Below, in pieces: positions 1-7,388 of a stretch of 18,951 bases of DNA (its first letter is position 1; each line of letters opens with the position of its first letter). A model generated the notes under the pieces. The model ran no database searches, was not told where the DNA came from, and worked only from the letters and a program-made list of their open reading frames with translations. The stretch is from positions 1 to 18,951 of the forward strand of contig JBLHWU010000129.1 of NCBI GenBank assembly GCA_047629355.1, in the 5' to 3' direction. The stretch is from CAYUNA01 sp047629355 (GTDB lineage: Bacteria > Bacteroidota > Bacteroidia > Chitinophagales > Saprospiraceae). Both the position numbers and the translations under genes were made by a program.

Positions 1-2
1 AT

Positions 3-1442
3 ACTACTTTCGAGCCAATGGTTGAACTATGGGCTTCTGATTTAGACTTAGGTTCTTATGACAACTGCCCAGGTGGTGTTTTATTGAGCTTCTCTGCTAA
101 CACGACTAACATCGGAATAACTTACACTTGCGAAAACGTAGGTGAGAATAATGTTCAATTGTGGGTAACTGATGCTGCTGGTAACCAAGACTATTGCGAG
201 ACTTTCGTAATTATTCAAGCGAACCAAGGACAATGTGGCAACGACCCATTAGTTGCTGGTACAATTGCTGACGAAAATAACGTAACTGCTGAAAATGTAA
301 CTGTTGAAATGAGCGGTCAAGCTAACGGTATGTCTGCAACAACTGTTGACGGTGCATTCAACTTTAACTTGTTAGCTGGTAACGATATCACTATCACACC
401 ATCTAATGATATTGACCATGACAATGGTGTATCTACATTTGACTTGGTATTGATTAGCAAGCACATTTTAGGAACGACCTCTTTGGATTCTCCTTACAAA
501 ATGATTGCTGCTGACGCAAACAACTCTGGTGCAATTACGACTTTGGACTTGGTTCAAATCCGTAAATTGATTTTGTTGATTGACAATGAATTCTCAAATA
601 ACACTTCTTGGAGGTTTGTAGAGAAAGCGTTTACTTTCCCGAATGCAACTAACCCTTGGGCGACTGCATTCCCAGAAGTAATCAATATCAATAACATTGA
701 TGCTGACGTATTGAATAACGATTTTGTTGCTGTGAAAATTGGTGATGTAAATGGTTCTGCTGCTGCAAACAACAACTTGCTGGGTGCGGACGACCGTTCT
801 GCTGGTAAAATGGTAATCGCTGCTAAGGACCGTATGGTTCAAGCTGGCGAAACTTTCACTGTTAAATTCACAACTGTTGAGGCTGTTGAAGGTTACCAAT
901 TCACCATGAATTTCAACAACGCGTTGGATTTCGTAGCATTGAATGACGGTACTGCAACTGAAGAAAACTTCGGTTTCTCTATGTTGTCTGAGCGTGCAAT
1001 CACTGCAAGCTGGAATGGTAATGCAAAGGCAAACGCTGCTGCATTCTCTATGACTTTCACTGCTAACGCTAATGTAATGTTGAGCGAAGCATTGAACATC
1101 AACTCTCGATACACTGCTGCTGAAGCTTACAATACGAACAACGAATTGTTGGACGTAGAATTGAACTTCAACGCTGCTGCTGTTGCAACATTTGAATTGT
1201 ACCAAAACACACCTAACCCATTCAATGGCGAAACTACTATTGGTTTCAACATGGTTGAAGAAGGTGCTGCTACTTTGACAATTGCTGATGTTTCTGGTCG
1301 AGTATTGAACGTAATCCAAATTGACGGTACTAAAGGTTACAACAATGTTGTTGTAGACGGATTGCCATCAACTGGTGTAATGTACTACACGATAGCAACT
1401 GCTAACGAAACTGCTACTAAGAAAATGGTTGCAACTAAGTAA
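3..1442 (+). CDS. Secreted T9SS-sorted protein with dockerin-like and cohesin-like modules (5' partial)
   Basis: The reading frame is already open at the left edge, so this is the C-terminal part of a longer secreted or surface protein. Counting from the first ATG (position 18), residues 1-72 resemble the end of a cysteine-bearing HYR/Ig-like repeat (VTDAAGNQDYCETF). About 133-190 is a dockerin-like pair of calcium loops (DIDHDNGVSTFDLVLISKHI and DANNSGAITTLDLVQIRKLI). About 265-390 looks cohesin-like (VQAGETFTVKFTTVEAVEGY). Residues 395-474 are a type A T9SS sorting domain (LYQNTPNPFNGETTIGF, ending KKMVATK). In this family the last domain directs export through the type IX system and is removed or anchored at the cell surface. 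Codon choice leans strongly to GCT, AAC, GGT and TTG compared with other genes here, which suggests high expression. The domain calls are by eye; the sorting domain is the surest. The role (adhesin, enzyme or matrix protein) cannot be told without the N-terminus. Confidence 0.9.
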   Translation, partial: TTFEPMVELWASDLDLGSYDNCPGGVLLSFSANTTNIGITYTCENVGENNVQLWVTDAAGNQDYCETFVIIQANQGQCGNDPLVAGTIADENNVTAENVTVEMSGQANGMSATTVDGAFNFNLLAGNDITITPSNDIDHDNGVSTFDLVLISKHILGTTSLDSPYKMIAADANNSGAITTLDLVQIRKLILLIDNEFSNNTSWRFVEKAFTFPNATNPWATAFPEVININNIDADVLNNDFVAVKIGDVNGSAAANNNLLGADDRSAGKMVIAAKDRMVQAGETFTVKFTTVEAVEGYQFTMNFNNALDFVALNDGTATEENFGFSMLSERAITASWNGNAKANAAAFSMTFTANANVMLSEALNINSRYTAAEAYNTNNELLDVELNFNAAAVATFELYQNTPNPFNGETTIGFNMVEEGAATLTIADVSGRVLNVIQIDGTKGYNNVVVDGLPSTGVMYYTIATANETATKKMVATK

Positions 1443-1449
1443 TCATTGA

Positions 1450-1540
1450 TTAGAAGAGGTCAGAAGCCAGACCATTTCACTGTCAGTAGTCAGAATAGAA
1501 ATCTATTCAACTTCTGACAATGATAATGGTCTGACTTATT
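1450..1540 (+). repeat. Nested inverted repeat of the GTCAGAAG type
   Basis: Just after the T9SS gene, AGCCAGACCATT (1465-1476) faces AATGGTCTGACT (1525-1536), giving an outer stem with one G-U pair. Inside it, GTCAGAA (1489-1495) faces TTCTGAC (1512-1518). The left side begins TTAGAAGAGGTCAGAAG, which recurs on the minus strand next to the dacA stop codon (16405-16421). It looks like a small dispersed repeat that folds. Confidence 0.6.
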
Positions 1541-1655
1541 GGCTATAAAATATTTTGCACAAGGTTACAATTTGTAATCCTTAGAAGAGGATATAAAAGT
1601 CTCCGAAGTTCTTCTTTTTAGTACTTTCTTAAACCTTCTAGAATACCTAAGATAG

Positions 1656-1692
1656 ACCGTCTTTCCACTTATGTGGAAAGGCGGTTTTTTTT
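1656..1692 (+). terminator. Strong intrinsic terminator downstream of the T9SS gene
   Basis: A 13-bp stem, ACCGTCTTTCCAC (1656-1668) with GTGGAAAGGCGGT (1673-1685), pairs fully with one G-U, has a TTAT loop, and runs into eight T residues (1685-1692). It lies 214 nt past the stop codon on the same strand. It is the clearest terminator in the window. Confidence 0.85.
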
Positions 1693-1892
1693 GCTTCAAT
1701 CATAGCGTTCGCAAGCAATGTCTTGTGAAATTGCATTTTCAGGAATGACCGACTGTTCGAAATCTATTAGAATCAGGCACATTCTCTATTTTTTGCTCAT
1801 TACTATTTAAATTTGCGTATACATAAGGGATTTGTTTTTGAACGCTCTAATACACGATAAATTAAGGTTCTTGTTATATTTACAAAGGGAGT

Positions 1893-2033
1893 TTGAGGGA
1901 GAAAAGTGGTTTGTACAAACCACTTTTCTTCCTCAAGAACCTAAGCCGTGTTGCCGCAGGCGACGCGCAGTGTGTGTTGAAGCTCGAAAATCTTGTGATT
2001 CTCTTACTGCTTAAGGTTTAAGAAAACTTGAAC
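1893..2033 (+). repeat. Dispersed hairpin repeat, copy R1 (most complete), with a 44-bp palindrome at its left end
   Basis: The copy starts with a palindrome, TTGAGGGAGAAAAGTGGTTT facing AAACCACTTTTCTTCCTCAA (1893-1936), with one mismatched pair around TTGTACAA. A GC-rich hairpin follows: CGTGTTGCC-GCA-GGCGACGCG (1947-1967). Then comes CTCGAAAATCTTGTGATTCT and GCTTAAGGTTTAAG. From 1917 onward it aligns nearly end to end with the reverse complement of 14151-14255 (copy R5). Confidence 0.75.
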
Positions 2034-2209
2034 AACTACTTGGTTTAATCATAGAGTTGAGTGGACTAACAACTCCTTATTTATCAAGAACCACATGCAA
2101 TTTTTGGCAAGAATCCAAAGATATTCTATCTTACCTTTTATTTGAAAAAAAATATATTTTGAAACCATCCTAAAAAATTAAGCGGAATTCATTGAAAATT
2201 GGAAAGAAA

Positions 2210-2412
2210 AAGAGAATTCGATGCCTTCATCAAAGCAATATTTAATAAAGCCCCTTGCAGAGGTAATAATTTCTTCGCTGCCTTTTCTTTAGAATGGGCT
2301 GTAATTGGTTGAATAAGACCATTTTCTAATGCTGAAATATGTGGCTTTTTTTACGGATAATTCCACAAATAAAAGCCGCTAAACTTTTTATTCGGAGTAG
2401 AGGATGACCTTT
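2210..2412 (-). pseudogene. Decayed coding remnant, possibly an IS4-like transposase N-terminus
   Basis: On the minus strand one frame reads LLRIKSLAAFICGIIRKKSH before a stop. A shifted frame continues HISALENGLIQPITAHSKEK and AAKKLL, and a third gives ARGFIKYCFDEGIEF. Joined across frameshifts these resemble the start of IS4-type transposases (R-x-K-x-LAxFIxGIIxxKS). No catalytic DDE part is present. The family call is recognition by eye and is weak; what is clear is that three consecutive protein-like pieces sit in three frames, as expected of an old pseudogene. It directly abuts the flank of the MITE-like element at 2433. Confidence 0.35.
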
Positions 2413-2429
2413 TAATTACTACGCGTTAC

Positions 2430-2672
2430 TTAGAAGTTGTTTGGAAATTTTCAACCAAAACATAAGTTAATACGAAATATAATTTCGACTGAGACAAATA
2501 AAATATACAAAACAGAATCATATTTCCAATTTTTATTTGATGTATATTTATTTTAACTTAATCAAAAATGTACCCCAAATGTTGTTTGTCTCAAAAGAAT
2601 CATTTAATTGAAAACAAAATTTTTTTCTGAAAAATAGATTTTTTGGCTATAAAATTTCCAAACAAGCTCTTA
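2430..2672. mobile_element. MITE-like element, 237 bp, with terminal inverted repeats and TTA target duplication
   Basis: The left end GAAGTTGTTTGGAAATTTT (from 2433) faces the right end AAAATTTCCAAACAAGCTC (to 2669). Read inward, the two ends agree at 15 consecutive bases (TTGTTTGGAAATTTT) and at most of 26. Both are flanked by TTA (2430-2432 and 2670-2672), as expected of a 3-bp target duplication. A subterminal inverted repeat TGAGACAAA / TTTGTCTCA strengthens the case. There is no coding capacity, so it would need a transposase from elsewhere. TTA duplications fit IS5-type enzymes, but that assignment is inference. Confidence 0.7.
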
Positions 2673-2857
2673 TATATCCTGTAAAATGAAAGCAATTTTT
2701 TTAATATCTTGCAGAATATTTTTTTTCATAATAGGTATTCTTTTTTTGTTTTAGTCGACGTAAAGATTACCTGTCTTTTTGTTTTTATTCCCTATTTTTT
2801 AAAGAACTTTTTTTCTTTTTTTCTTTTTTATAGGGTGGTTTTAAAATAATTCTCTTA

Positions 2858-3802
2858 TTATTTAAACAACTCCCGCATCACCTTCCCCCGACTATTTGGA
2901 ATGTCAAAACCCAACAACCGGCCTGCTGTCACCGCAATATCGGGTAATTCCCGATGCGCAGAAGTAATTGCATCTTCTTTAAAATCTGGACCAAAGGCAT
3001 ACAAAAAGATATGGCGACAACCCTCACAATTATCTCCGTGTGATTTAAAACCATCATTAATGCCATCCAAATGTCGCCCGTGGTCATTGGTAACAAATAG
3101 GGTAGTGGTGCCTTGATAAAAGGAATCGGTTTCGATAAAATTCCAGAGTTGATAAATGTAATCATCCGTTTGGGTGATGCCTTTGAGGTAATTTTCCCAA
3201 TTATTCAGATGCCCAGAAAGGTCAGGTTCAATAAAATTAACCAGCATCAATTCAGGTTTTTCGGTAGTCAATACATCTTTAGCCACTGCAAAAGTCACAT
3301 CATCTAGCCGATAATCACTACCCAACCCATTTATACCACAATCTTGGCTTGGTAGAAAAGTATCCTGCCAATTGGGGTCGGTACAATTGCCCAAAACCGC
3401 TACTTTAGACTTACTCGCCACTAACCAAGCTGCGGTGCTGTCTCTATCCTGTGTGGCTCGCCATAGTTGAAAAATGGAAGGGTTGTTAGGCGATTCCAGT
3501 CCTGTATTTTCTAAAAAATCATAATGCCCCGTCGCGATTGTAGTATGTCCGGAAATCGTCTTCGTACGCCCATTGTTATAAAAATGCGTATTGATGACGC
3601 CTCGAGGTGCTAAGTCATTTGCCAATCGGGGAATGTATTGTCGAGTCGGGTCGCCCCAAGTTTCTGAATACCGCGCACCATCCATTACTAGAATGATGAC
3701 TTTTTCCGTTTTAAAATTAGTCAGTAAATCGTCTTTTTGACAACTAAAAAAACTAAGACTTAATAGGAAAATTGTAGGAATAAAATACTTATAAATAGTC
3801 AT
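2858..3802 (-). CDS. Lipoprotein of the alkaline phosphatase / type I phosphodiesterase superfamily
   Basis: The 314-residue protein starts with a lipoprotein signal peptide (lipobox LSFFSC, Cys21), so it is probably anchored in an envelope membrane facing the periplasm or outside. The rest is a two-metal hydrolase of the alkaline phosphatase superfamily. VMDGAR gives Asp41 as the first metal ligand, the stretch GRTKTISGHTT (79-89) should hold the Thr/Ser nucleophile, EPDLSGH gives Asp194 and His198, TNDHGRH gives Asp240 and His241, and a further His sits in KSHGD (255). The family splits phosphate or sulfate esters, sometimes phosphonates; the substrate cannot be read from sequence. It is short for the family but ends with the expected helical tail (GRLLGFDIPNSRGKVM). 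It stands alone. Weak -7-like sequence TAATTTTA lies upstream on the minus strand. Confidence 0.8.
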   Translation of the reverse strand: MTIYKYFIPTIFLLSLSFFSCQKDDLLTNFKTEKVIILVMDGARYSETWGDPTRQYIPRLANDLAPRGVINTHFYNNGRTKTISGHTTIATGHYDFLENTGLESPNNPSIFQLWRATQDRDSTAAWLVASKSKVAVLGNCTDPNWQDTFLPSQDCGINGLGSDYRLDDVTFAVAKDVLTTEKPELMLVNFIEPDLSGHLNNWENYLKGITQTDDYIYQLWNFIETDSFYQGTTTLFVTNDHGRHLDGINDGFKSHGDNCEGCRHIFLYAFGPDFKEDAITSAHRELPDIAVTAGRLLGFDIPNSRGKVMRELFK

Positions 3803-4149
3803 GTCACAGCGTTTATTCCGTAAAATTAAGTCGATAGTTTAAAATAAATGTTATTTTTGGAAAGTAAAATCAACTATTGTCGTTTTAAATGTTTTACATA
3901 GTTCTACTTTAAGACTCTTATGTCGTTTTCTATCAATAGTATTTTTGCTCATTAAAAACACTCAGTGTATAAGCCCGCTGCCTTCGGTGGCGGGGAGAGA
4001 GACTTGAGGGAGAAAAATGGTTTTATTTTTTGCACCAGATTTAAGCGTATTAAAGTAGAAATAGAAAATAAATTGTTATTCATCAATAGCAGGTTTTTTC
4101 ATTGTTACTAAGTATGATTGAAAGCTATAATTTATCAAATAGATAAACC
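3803..4149. other. Intergenic spacer holding two repeat units
   Basis: This spacer separates the divergent lipoprotein gene and the 790-residue gene. It holds TAGTTCTACTTTAAGACTCT (from 3899), repeated with one change at 9853, and the R2 copy of the hairpin repeat at 3963-4030. No gene is visible. I see no convincing TAnnTTTG box for the downstream gene; TATGATTG at 4113 is the nearest match. Confidence 0.5.
3963..4030 (-). repeat. Dispersed hairpin repeat, copy R2 (half copy)
   Basis: Hairpin CCCGCTGCC-TTC-GGTGGCGGG (3974-3994) pairs completely with G-U wobbles. It is followed by CTTGAGGGAGAAAAATGGTT, the reverse complement of the left part of copy R1. The CTCGAAAATCTT half is missing. The flank TCAGTGTATAAG is shared with TCAGGTATAAG beside copy R4. 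Confidence 0.6.
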
Positions 4150-6522
4150 ATGAAGTTATTAAAATTTAATAAAAAACCAGCAGAATTACCAGTGAAAATT
4201 ATGTTCAGCGCTGAGAAGATGATTGAAGAGGTGGAGAAGTATGCTCAATTGGAAGGACATGTTTTTCAAAATACTAGTAAAGATTTTTTGGTGGACCTTC
4301 AAAAATGTCCTCAACTGCGAACTGGGTTTGAGAATTTGGAAGACATCGAAATGTATAAGGAAGAAATAGACTTACTGCTAAAAACGCTTTTTCCGGATTC
4401 GTTACAAAAGAACGAAATTAAGGCAATTGTAATGCCTTTTACTTTTGAGGGATTTCATCCAACTGCTCGCTTTGCACAGATTTTGGACGATGCAGGTGAA
4501 GATTTTAGAATGGACTTGGCGAATTTTACGGACGGCATCACCTATATATACGCCTGCTCCTTCATTTTAGCGAAATATCATGAGATGCCAATTGATTTTG
4601 GCCGACCGATGTATTTAGATATTCCCAATCAAAAGACGGGAAAAATTCGGCATTATCGGGCTCTGATGAACGCTGATTTAACGGAAATTATAAAAACGGA
4701 TAGCGCGCCAGACATTACCAAAGAGGACATTGATTATCTGTTGCAAAATGCGGATAATGTAGAAGTTTGGAAGGAAAAGTTTCCACCTGAAAGCTATATT
4801 TTTAAAGGATTTTGCCTCGTCAATTTATTTGACGTGACCCAAGATGTCATTATTAATAAGATACGTTCCCTGTTTCTTCGTAACGACGACCAAGTCTATC
4901 CCGATTTTCAAAAAGCGCTACAAAACTTGATGAATATTGATGACTTAATGGTCGGTTATTCAACCTATGATTTATCAGAAAAGCAGTCGCTTGGAACGTT
5001 TTTTAATCAAAATACAGCTAGCTTGTTTTTGGAGGAGAATGAACGCATCAATTATCAAGAAGTGTTTTGCGATGGCATCCAAAATTGTGTGATGCAAAAT
5101 GCCGAATTGATTGCTATGCCGAATGTTAGAAGCTACGGAGAAAAGACGGGATTCAACAATTTTTATAAAAGACTAGCAGCAAGAAATATTGGTAGCCTAG
5201 TCTTGGTTCCTCTCCGAATTAGCGATAGGTATCTACAATTACTTGAATTGGGGACAATAGAAAAGAACAAGCTCAATGCTTTGAATGCCAATAAGTTAAA
5301 AGACATCATACCTTATGTTAAAATAGCTGCTCAACGGTATATGGAGGAGAATTTAAATATTTTGGAAAGTACGATTCAAGAAAATTATACCTCCTTGCAT
5401 CCTACCGTTAAATGGCGATTTGACCGTGCGGCGATTAACTTCAATCGACAAAAAATAGAAGGCATTACAAAGCCTTTTTTAGAAGATATTTCTTTTGACC
5501 AGGTTTATCCAATTTATGCACAAGCGGATATTAAAGGCTCGTCTACGGCCCGCAATCAAGCGATTCAAAAAGATTTAGAAACCCAATTGAATATGGTGCT
5601 TGAAACGTTTGAAACCATTTTAAGTATTCAGGATTATCCTATTTATAAAAAACTAGTTTACCGGGTAGGATATTATTTAAAAATAGTTCAAAAAGGCTTA
5701 GATGCTGGCGATGAATTGACTATTTTAGATTTTCTAAAAGCTAAAATTTATCCTGTTTTCAATCATTTAAAAAATATAAACCCAGTTTTTGAAAAAGCTA
5801 TCTCCGTGTATATGGCAGAGATAGACTCGAACTTGCATGTGGTGTATCGCGTGCGTAAAGCCTATGATGAAAGTGTAGAAATGTTGAATGACCAAATGGC
5901 GAACTACTTGGATGGTCGGCAAGCAAAGGCGCAAGAAATGTATCCACATTATTTTCAGCGATACAAAACCGATGGGGTAGAGTACAATATTTACATTGGA
6001 GGTGGCATGGTTGAAAATCAAGAATTCTATCCAATTTATTTACAAAACCTGCGCATGTGGCAATTAGAAACCATGTGGGGCTTGGAACAAGTAGCGGATA
6101 ATTTGCTCTCAGAAATGTCGTATCCGCTGCAAGTGGCATCTTTGATTTTAGTTCATAGCCATCCATTGTCCATCAAGTTTCACATGGATCAAAAAGCTTT
6201 CGATGTCGATGGCGCATACAATGCTCGCTATGAAATTGTCAAAAAACGGATTGATAAATCGCACATTAAAGGCACAACGGAACGTCTGACGCAGACGCGA
6301 AAAATTGCGATTGTTTATTCTCAAGATTCAGATGCAGAGGAGTATTTGGAGTATATTAAGTACTGGCAATCAGAGGGCTTGTTTGGTAAAGTTGAAATGC
6401 TAGAATTGCAAGATTTGCAAGGAGTTTCTGGATTGCGCGCCATTCGCGTGGAGGTGCTTTATGAAAAAGAATCGAATGGAAAGAATCAAGAATCGAGTAA
6501 AAAGGTAGCGGCGAAGGTTTAA
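4150..6522 (+). CDS. Large cytosolic protein with GAF-like middle domain, function unknown
   Basis: This 790-residue protein has no signal peptide and no membrane segment. The N-terminal 240 residues are mixed alpha/beta with acidic helices. About 250-410 reads like a GAF-type sensor fold: helix LQNLMNIDDLMVGYS, later FCDGIQNCVMQNAELIAMPN and a strand GSLVLVPLRISD. The C-terminal half is largely helical (residues 410-690), followed by a region with SHIKGTTERLTQTRKIAIVY and a strand-rich end. I associate such long proteins with Bacteroidota entries named only GAF domain-containing, but I cannot confirm that without a search. No kinase, cyclase or DNA-binding motif is visible. It stands alone, with a terminator 7 nt past the stop. 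The ATG at 4150 follows an AT-rich leader and is the first in frame. Confidence 0.7.
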   Translation: MKLLKFNKKPAELPVKIMFSAEKMIEEVEKYAQLEGHVFQNTSKDFLVDLQKCPQLRTGFENLEDIEMYKEEIDLLLKTLFPDSLQKNEIKAIVMPFTFEGFHPTARFAQILDDAGEDFRMDLANFTDGITYIYACSFILAKYHEMPIDFGRPMYLDIPNQKTGKIRHYRALMNADLTEIIKTDSAPDITKEDIDYLLQNADNVEVWKEKFPPESYIFKGFCLVNLFDVTQDVIINKIRSLFLRNDDQVYPDFQKALQNLMNIDDLMVGYSTYDLSEKQSLGTFFNQNTASLFLEENERINYQEVFCDGIQNCVMQNAELIAMPNVRSYGEKTGFNNFYKRLAARNIGSLVLVPLRISDRYLQLLELGTIEKNKLNALNANKLKDIIPYVKIAAQRYMEENLNILESTIQENYTSLHPTVKWRFDRAAINFNRQKIEGITKPFLEDISFDQVYPIYAQADIKGSSTARNQAIQKDLETQLNMVLETFETILSIQDYPIYKKLVYRVGYYLKIVQKGLDAGDELTILDFLKAKIYPVFNHLKNINPVFEKAISVYMAEIDSNLHVVYRVRKAYDESVEMLNDQMANYLDGRQAKAQEMYPHYFQRYKTDGVEYNIYIGGGMVENQEFYPIYLQNLRMWQLETMWGLEQVADNLLSEMSYPLQVASLILVHSHPLSIKFHMDQKAFDVDGAYNARYEIVKKRIDKSHIKGTTERLTQTRKIAIVYSQDSDAEEYLEYIKYWQSEGLFGKVEMLELQDLQGVSGLRAIRVEVLYEKESNGKNQESSKKVAAKV

Positions 6523-6528
6523 ATATAG

Positions 6529-6557
6529 GGTAAGTACTCGGACCTACTTATCTTTTT
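6529..6557 (+). terminator. Intrinsic terminator after the GAF-like gene
   Basis: GGTAAGTA (6529-6536) pairs with TACTTATC (6545-6552) over eight base pairs with one G-U. The loop is eight bases and the stem runs straight into five T residues. It begins 7 nt past the stop codon. Confidence 0.65.
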
Positions 6558-6576
6558 CCTTTAAAAATTATTCAAT

Positions 6577-6606
6577 AACCGTGCTGCCGTAGGTAGCGCG
6601 CAATAG
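6577..6606 (+). repeat. Dispersed hairpin repeat, copy R3 (hairpin core only)
   Basis: CGTGCTGCC-GTA-GGTAGCGCG (6580-6600) forms nine base pairs with two wobbles. With its flanks (AACC before, CAAT after) it matches the hairpin core of copy R1, CGTGTTGCC-GCA-GGCGACGCG. It lies between convergent genes, three bases from the stop codon of the DUF2177 gene. Confidence 0.6.
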
Positions 6607-6608
6607 CA

Positions 6609-7019
6609 TCATCCTTTCAACCAAACGCCAATAAAATAGGACGCCACCGACACCGTTGCCACCAAAAACGTTCCCCATAAAATATCTACAAAAACAACCG
6701 TTGGTGACCAGTTTTTTAACGTTGCCCAATTGGTGAAATCATAAGTCGCGTAAGTTAAAAAACCTAAGGCTGCACCATAAATTCCCGCTTTCTGCCAAGA
6801 GTTTTCGGCAAGTGCAGGAATGACGGCAAAAAATAAAATACCTGCAATGTACATCAAGTAAAAAAATAAGGCAGCACTCCAATTTACCTCGTCTGCCATC
6901 AGGTGACCAATGTGTTTTCGGTAGAAATTTTTAGCAATTAAACCCAACCAAATTAGGTCAACAGCAAAGAAAATGGGAATGGTCAGTAGGTATAATTTTA
7001 GGTAGAAAGGGAAAGCCAT
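6609..7019 (-). CDS. DUF2177 family integral membrane protein
   Basis: With the ATG at 7019 the protein has 136 residues and four hydrophobic segments: LYLLTIPIFFAVDLIWLGLI, ALFFYLMYIAGILFFAVIPA, a central segment AGIYGAALGFLTYATYDFTN, and VDILWGTFLVATVSVASYF. The order and the motifs DLIWLG, TYATYDFTNWATLKNW and DILWG are those of DUF2177. This is a small inner-membrane family of unknown function. An in-frame TTG seven codons upstream (7040) would extend it, but that TTG lies inside a promoter-like box (TAACTTTG, 7045-7038), so the ATG is the better start. The gene is alone between a convergent gene and its own upstream spacer. Confidence 0.8.
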   Translation of the reverse strand: MAFPFYLKLYLLTIPIFFAVDLIWLGLIAKNFYRKHIGHLMADEVNWSAALFFYLMYIAGILFFAVIPALAENSWQKAGIYGAALGFLTYATYDFTNWATLKNWSPTVVFVDILWGTFLVATVSVASYFIGVWLKG

Positions 7020-7037
7020 AATCGTGAATTTTAGGTA

Positions 7038-7045
7038 CAAAGTTA
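7038..7045 (-). promoter_or_regulatory. Bacteroidota -7 box for the DUF2177 gene
   Basis: On the minus strand the sequence reads TAACTTTG, an exact match to TAnnTTTG. Transcription would start near 7031, giving a leader of about 12 nt before the ATG at 7019. A clear -33 TTG is not seen at the usual distance. Confidence 0.45.
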
Positions 7046-7330
7046 TTAGACTTGTTACCCTATAAAAATGCTTGTATGAAATTTAGATTTTTTTACTAGT
7101 TTTCTTTGAAAAACCATTGAATAGTCCCTCTATTGAATGATTTTTTAAAGGAAAATAGCGGAAAAAGATATTTTCAGGCGAGTATTTATTAAAGAGGAAC
7201 AAGTGTATTGATACAACGGCGATTTCCTTTTTTTGTTTAATCCTCAAAATGGTTTCCCTTCTAAGGGTGTAATTTGCTGACAGTTAAATAGCTACAAAAT
7301 ATTTTGGAAGTTATTTAAAAACCGTGATTT

Positions 7331-7363
7331 ACGTTTACTAAACTTTGAAAGTTTAGTAAACGT
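7331..7363. repeat. Perfect 33-nt palindrome downstream of the receptor gene, possible terminator
   Basis: ACGTTTACTAAACTTT (7331-7346), a single G, then AAAGTTTAGTAAACGT (7348-7363): 16-bp arms without mismatch. It lies 25 nt past the stop of the minus-strand receptor gene. On that strand the stem is not followed directly by a T-run (AAATCACGGTTTTT follows), so it is a weak terminator by rule but may protect the 3' end or bind a dimeric protein. Confidence 0.6.
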
Positions 7364-7388
7364 CTTTCCAATCATAGAAAGGTAGTCT

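Larger units (their letters stand above)
7020..7388. other. Intergenic spacer with one perfect palindrome
   Basis: AT-rich spacer between the 5' end of the DUF2177 gene and the 3' end of the outer-membrane receptor gene, both on the minus strand. Apart from the -7 box at 7038 and the 33-nt palindrome at 7331 I see no gene or known element. Confidence 0.5.

Noticed and set aside
594..1319. 241-codon minus-strand frame opposite the T9SS gene
   Set aside because: Low-complexity Ser/Val/Cys-rich shadow caused by the strong codon bias of the real gene on the other strand.
1832..2014. 60-codon plus-strand frame in the gene desert
   Set aside because: It runs through the palindrome and hairpin repeat R1, and its Arg/Cys-rich end is simply the GC-rich hairpin translated; no protein-like pattern.
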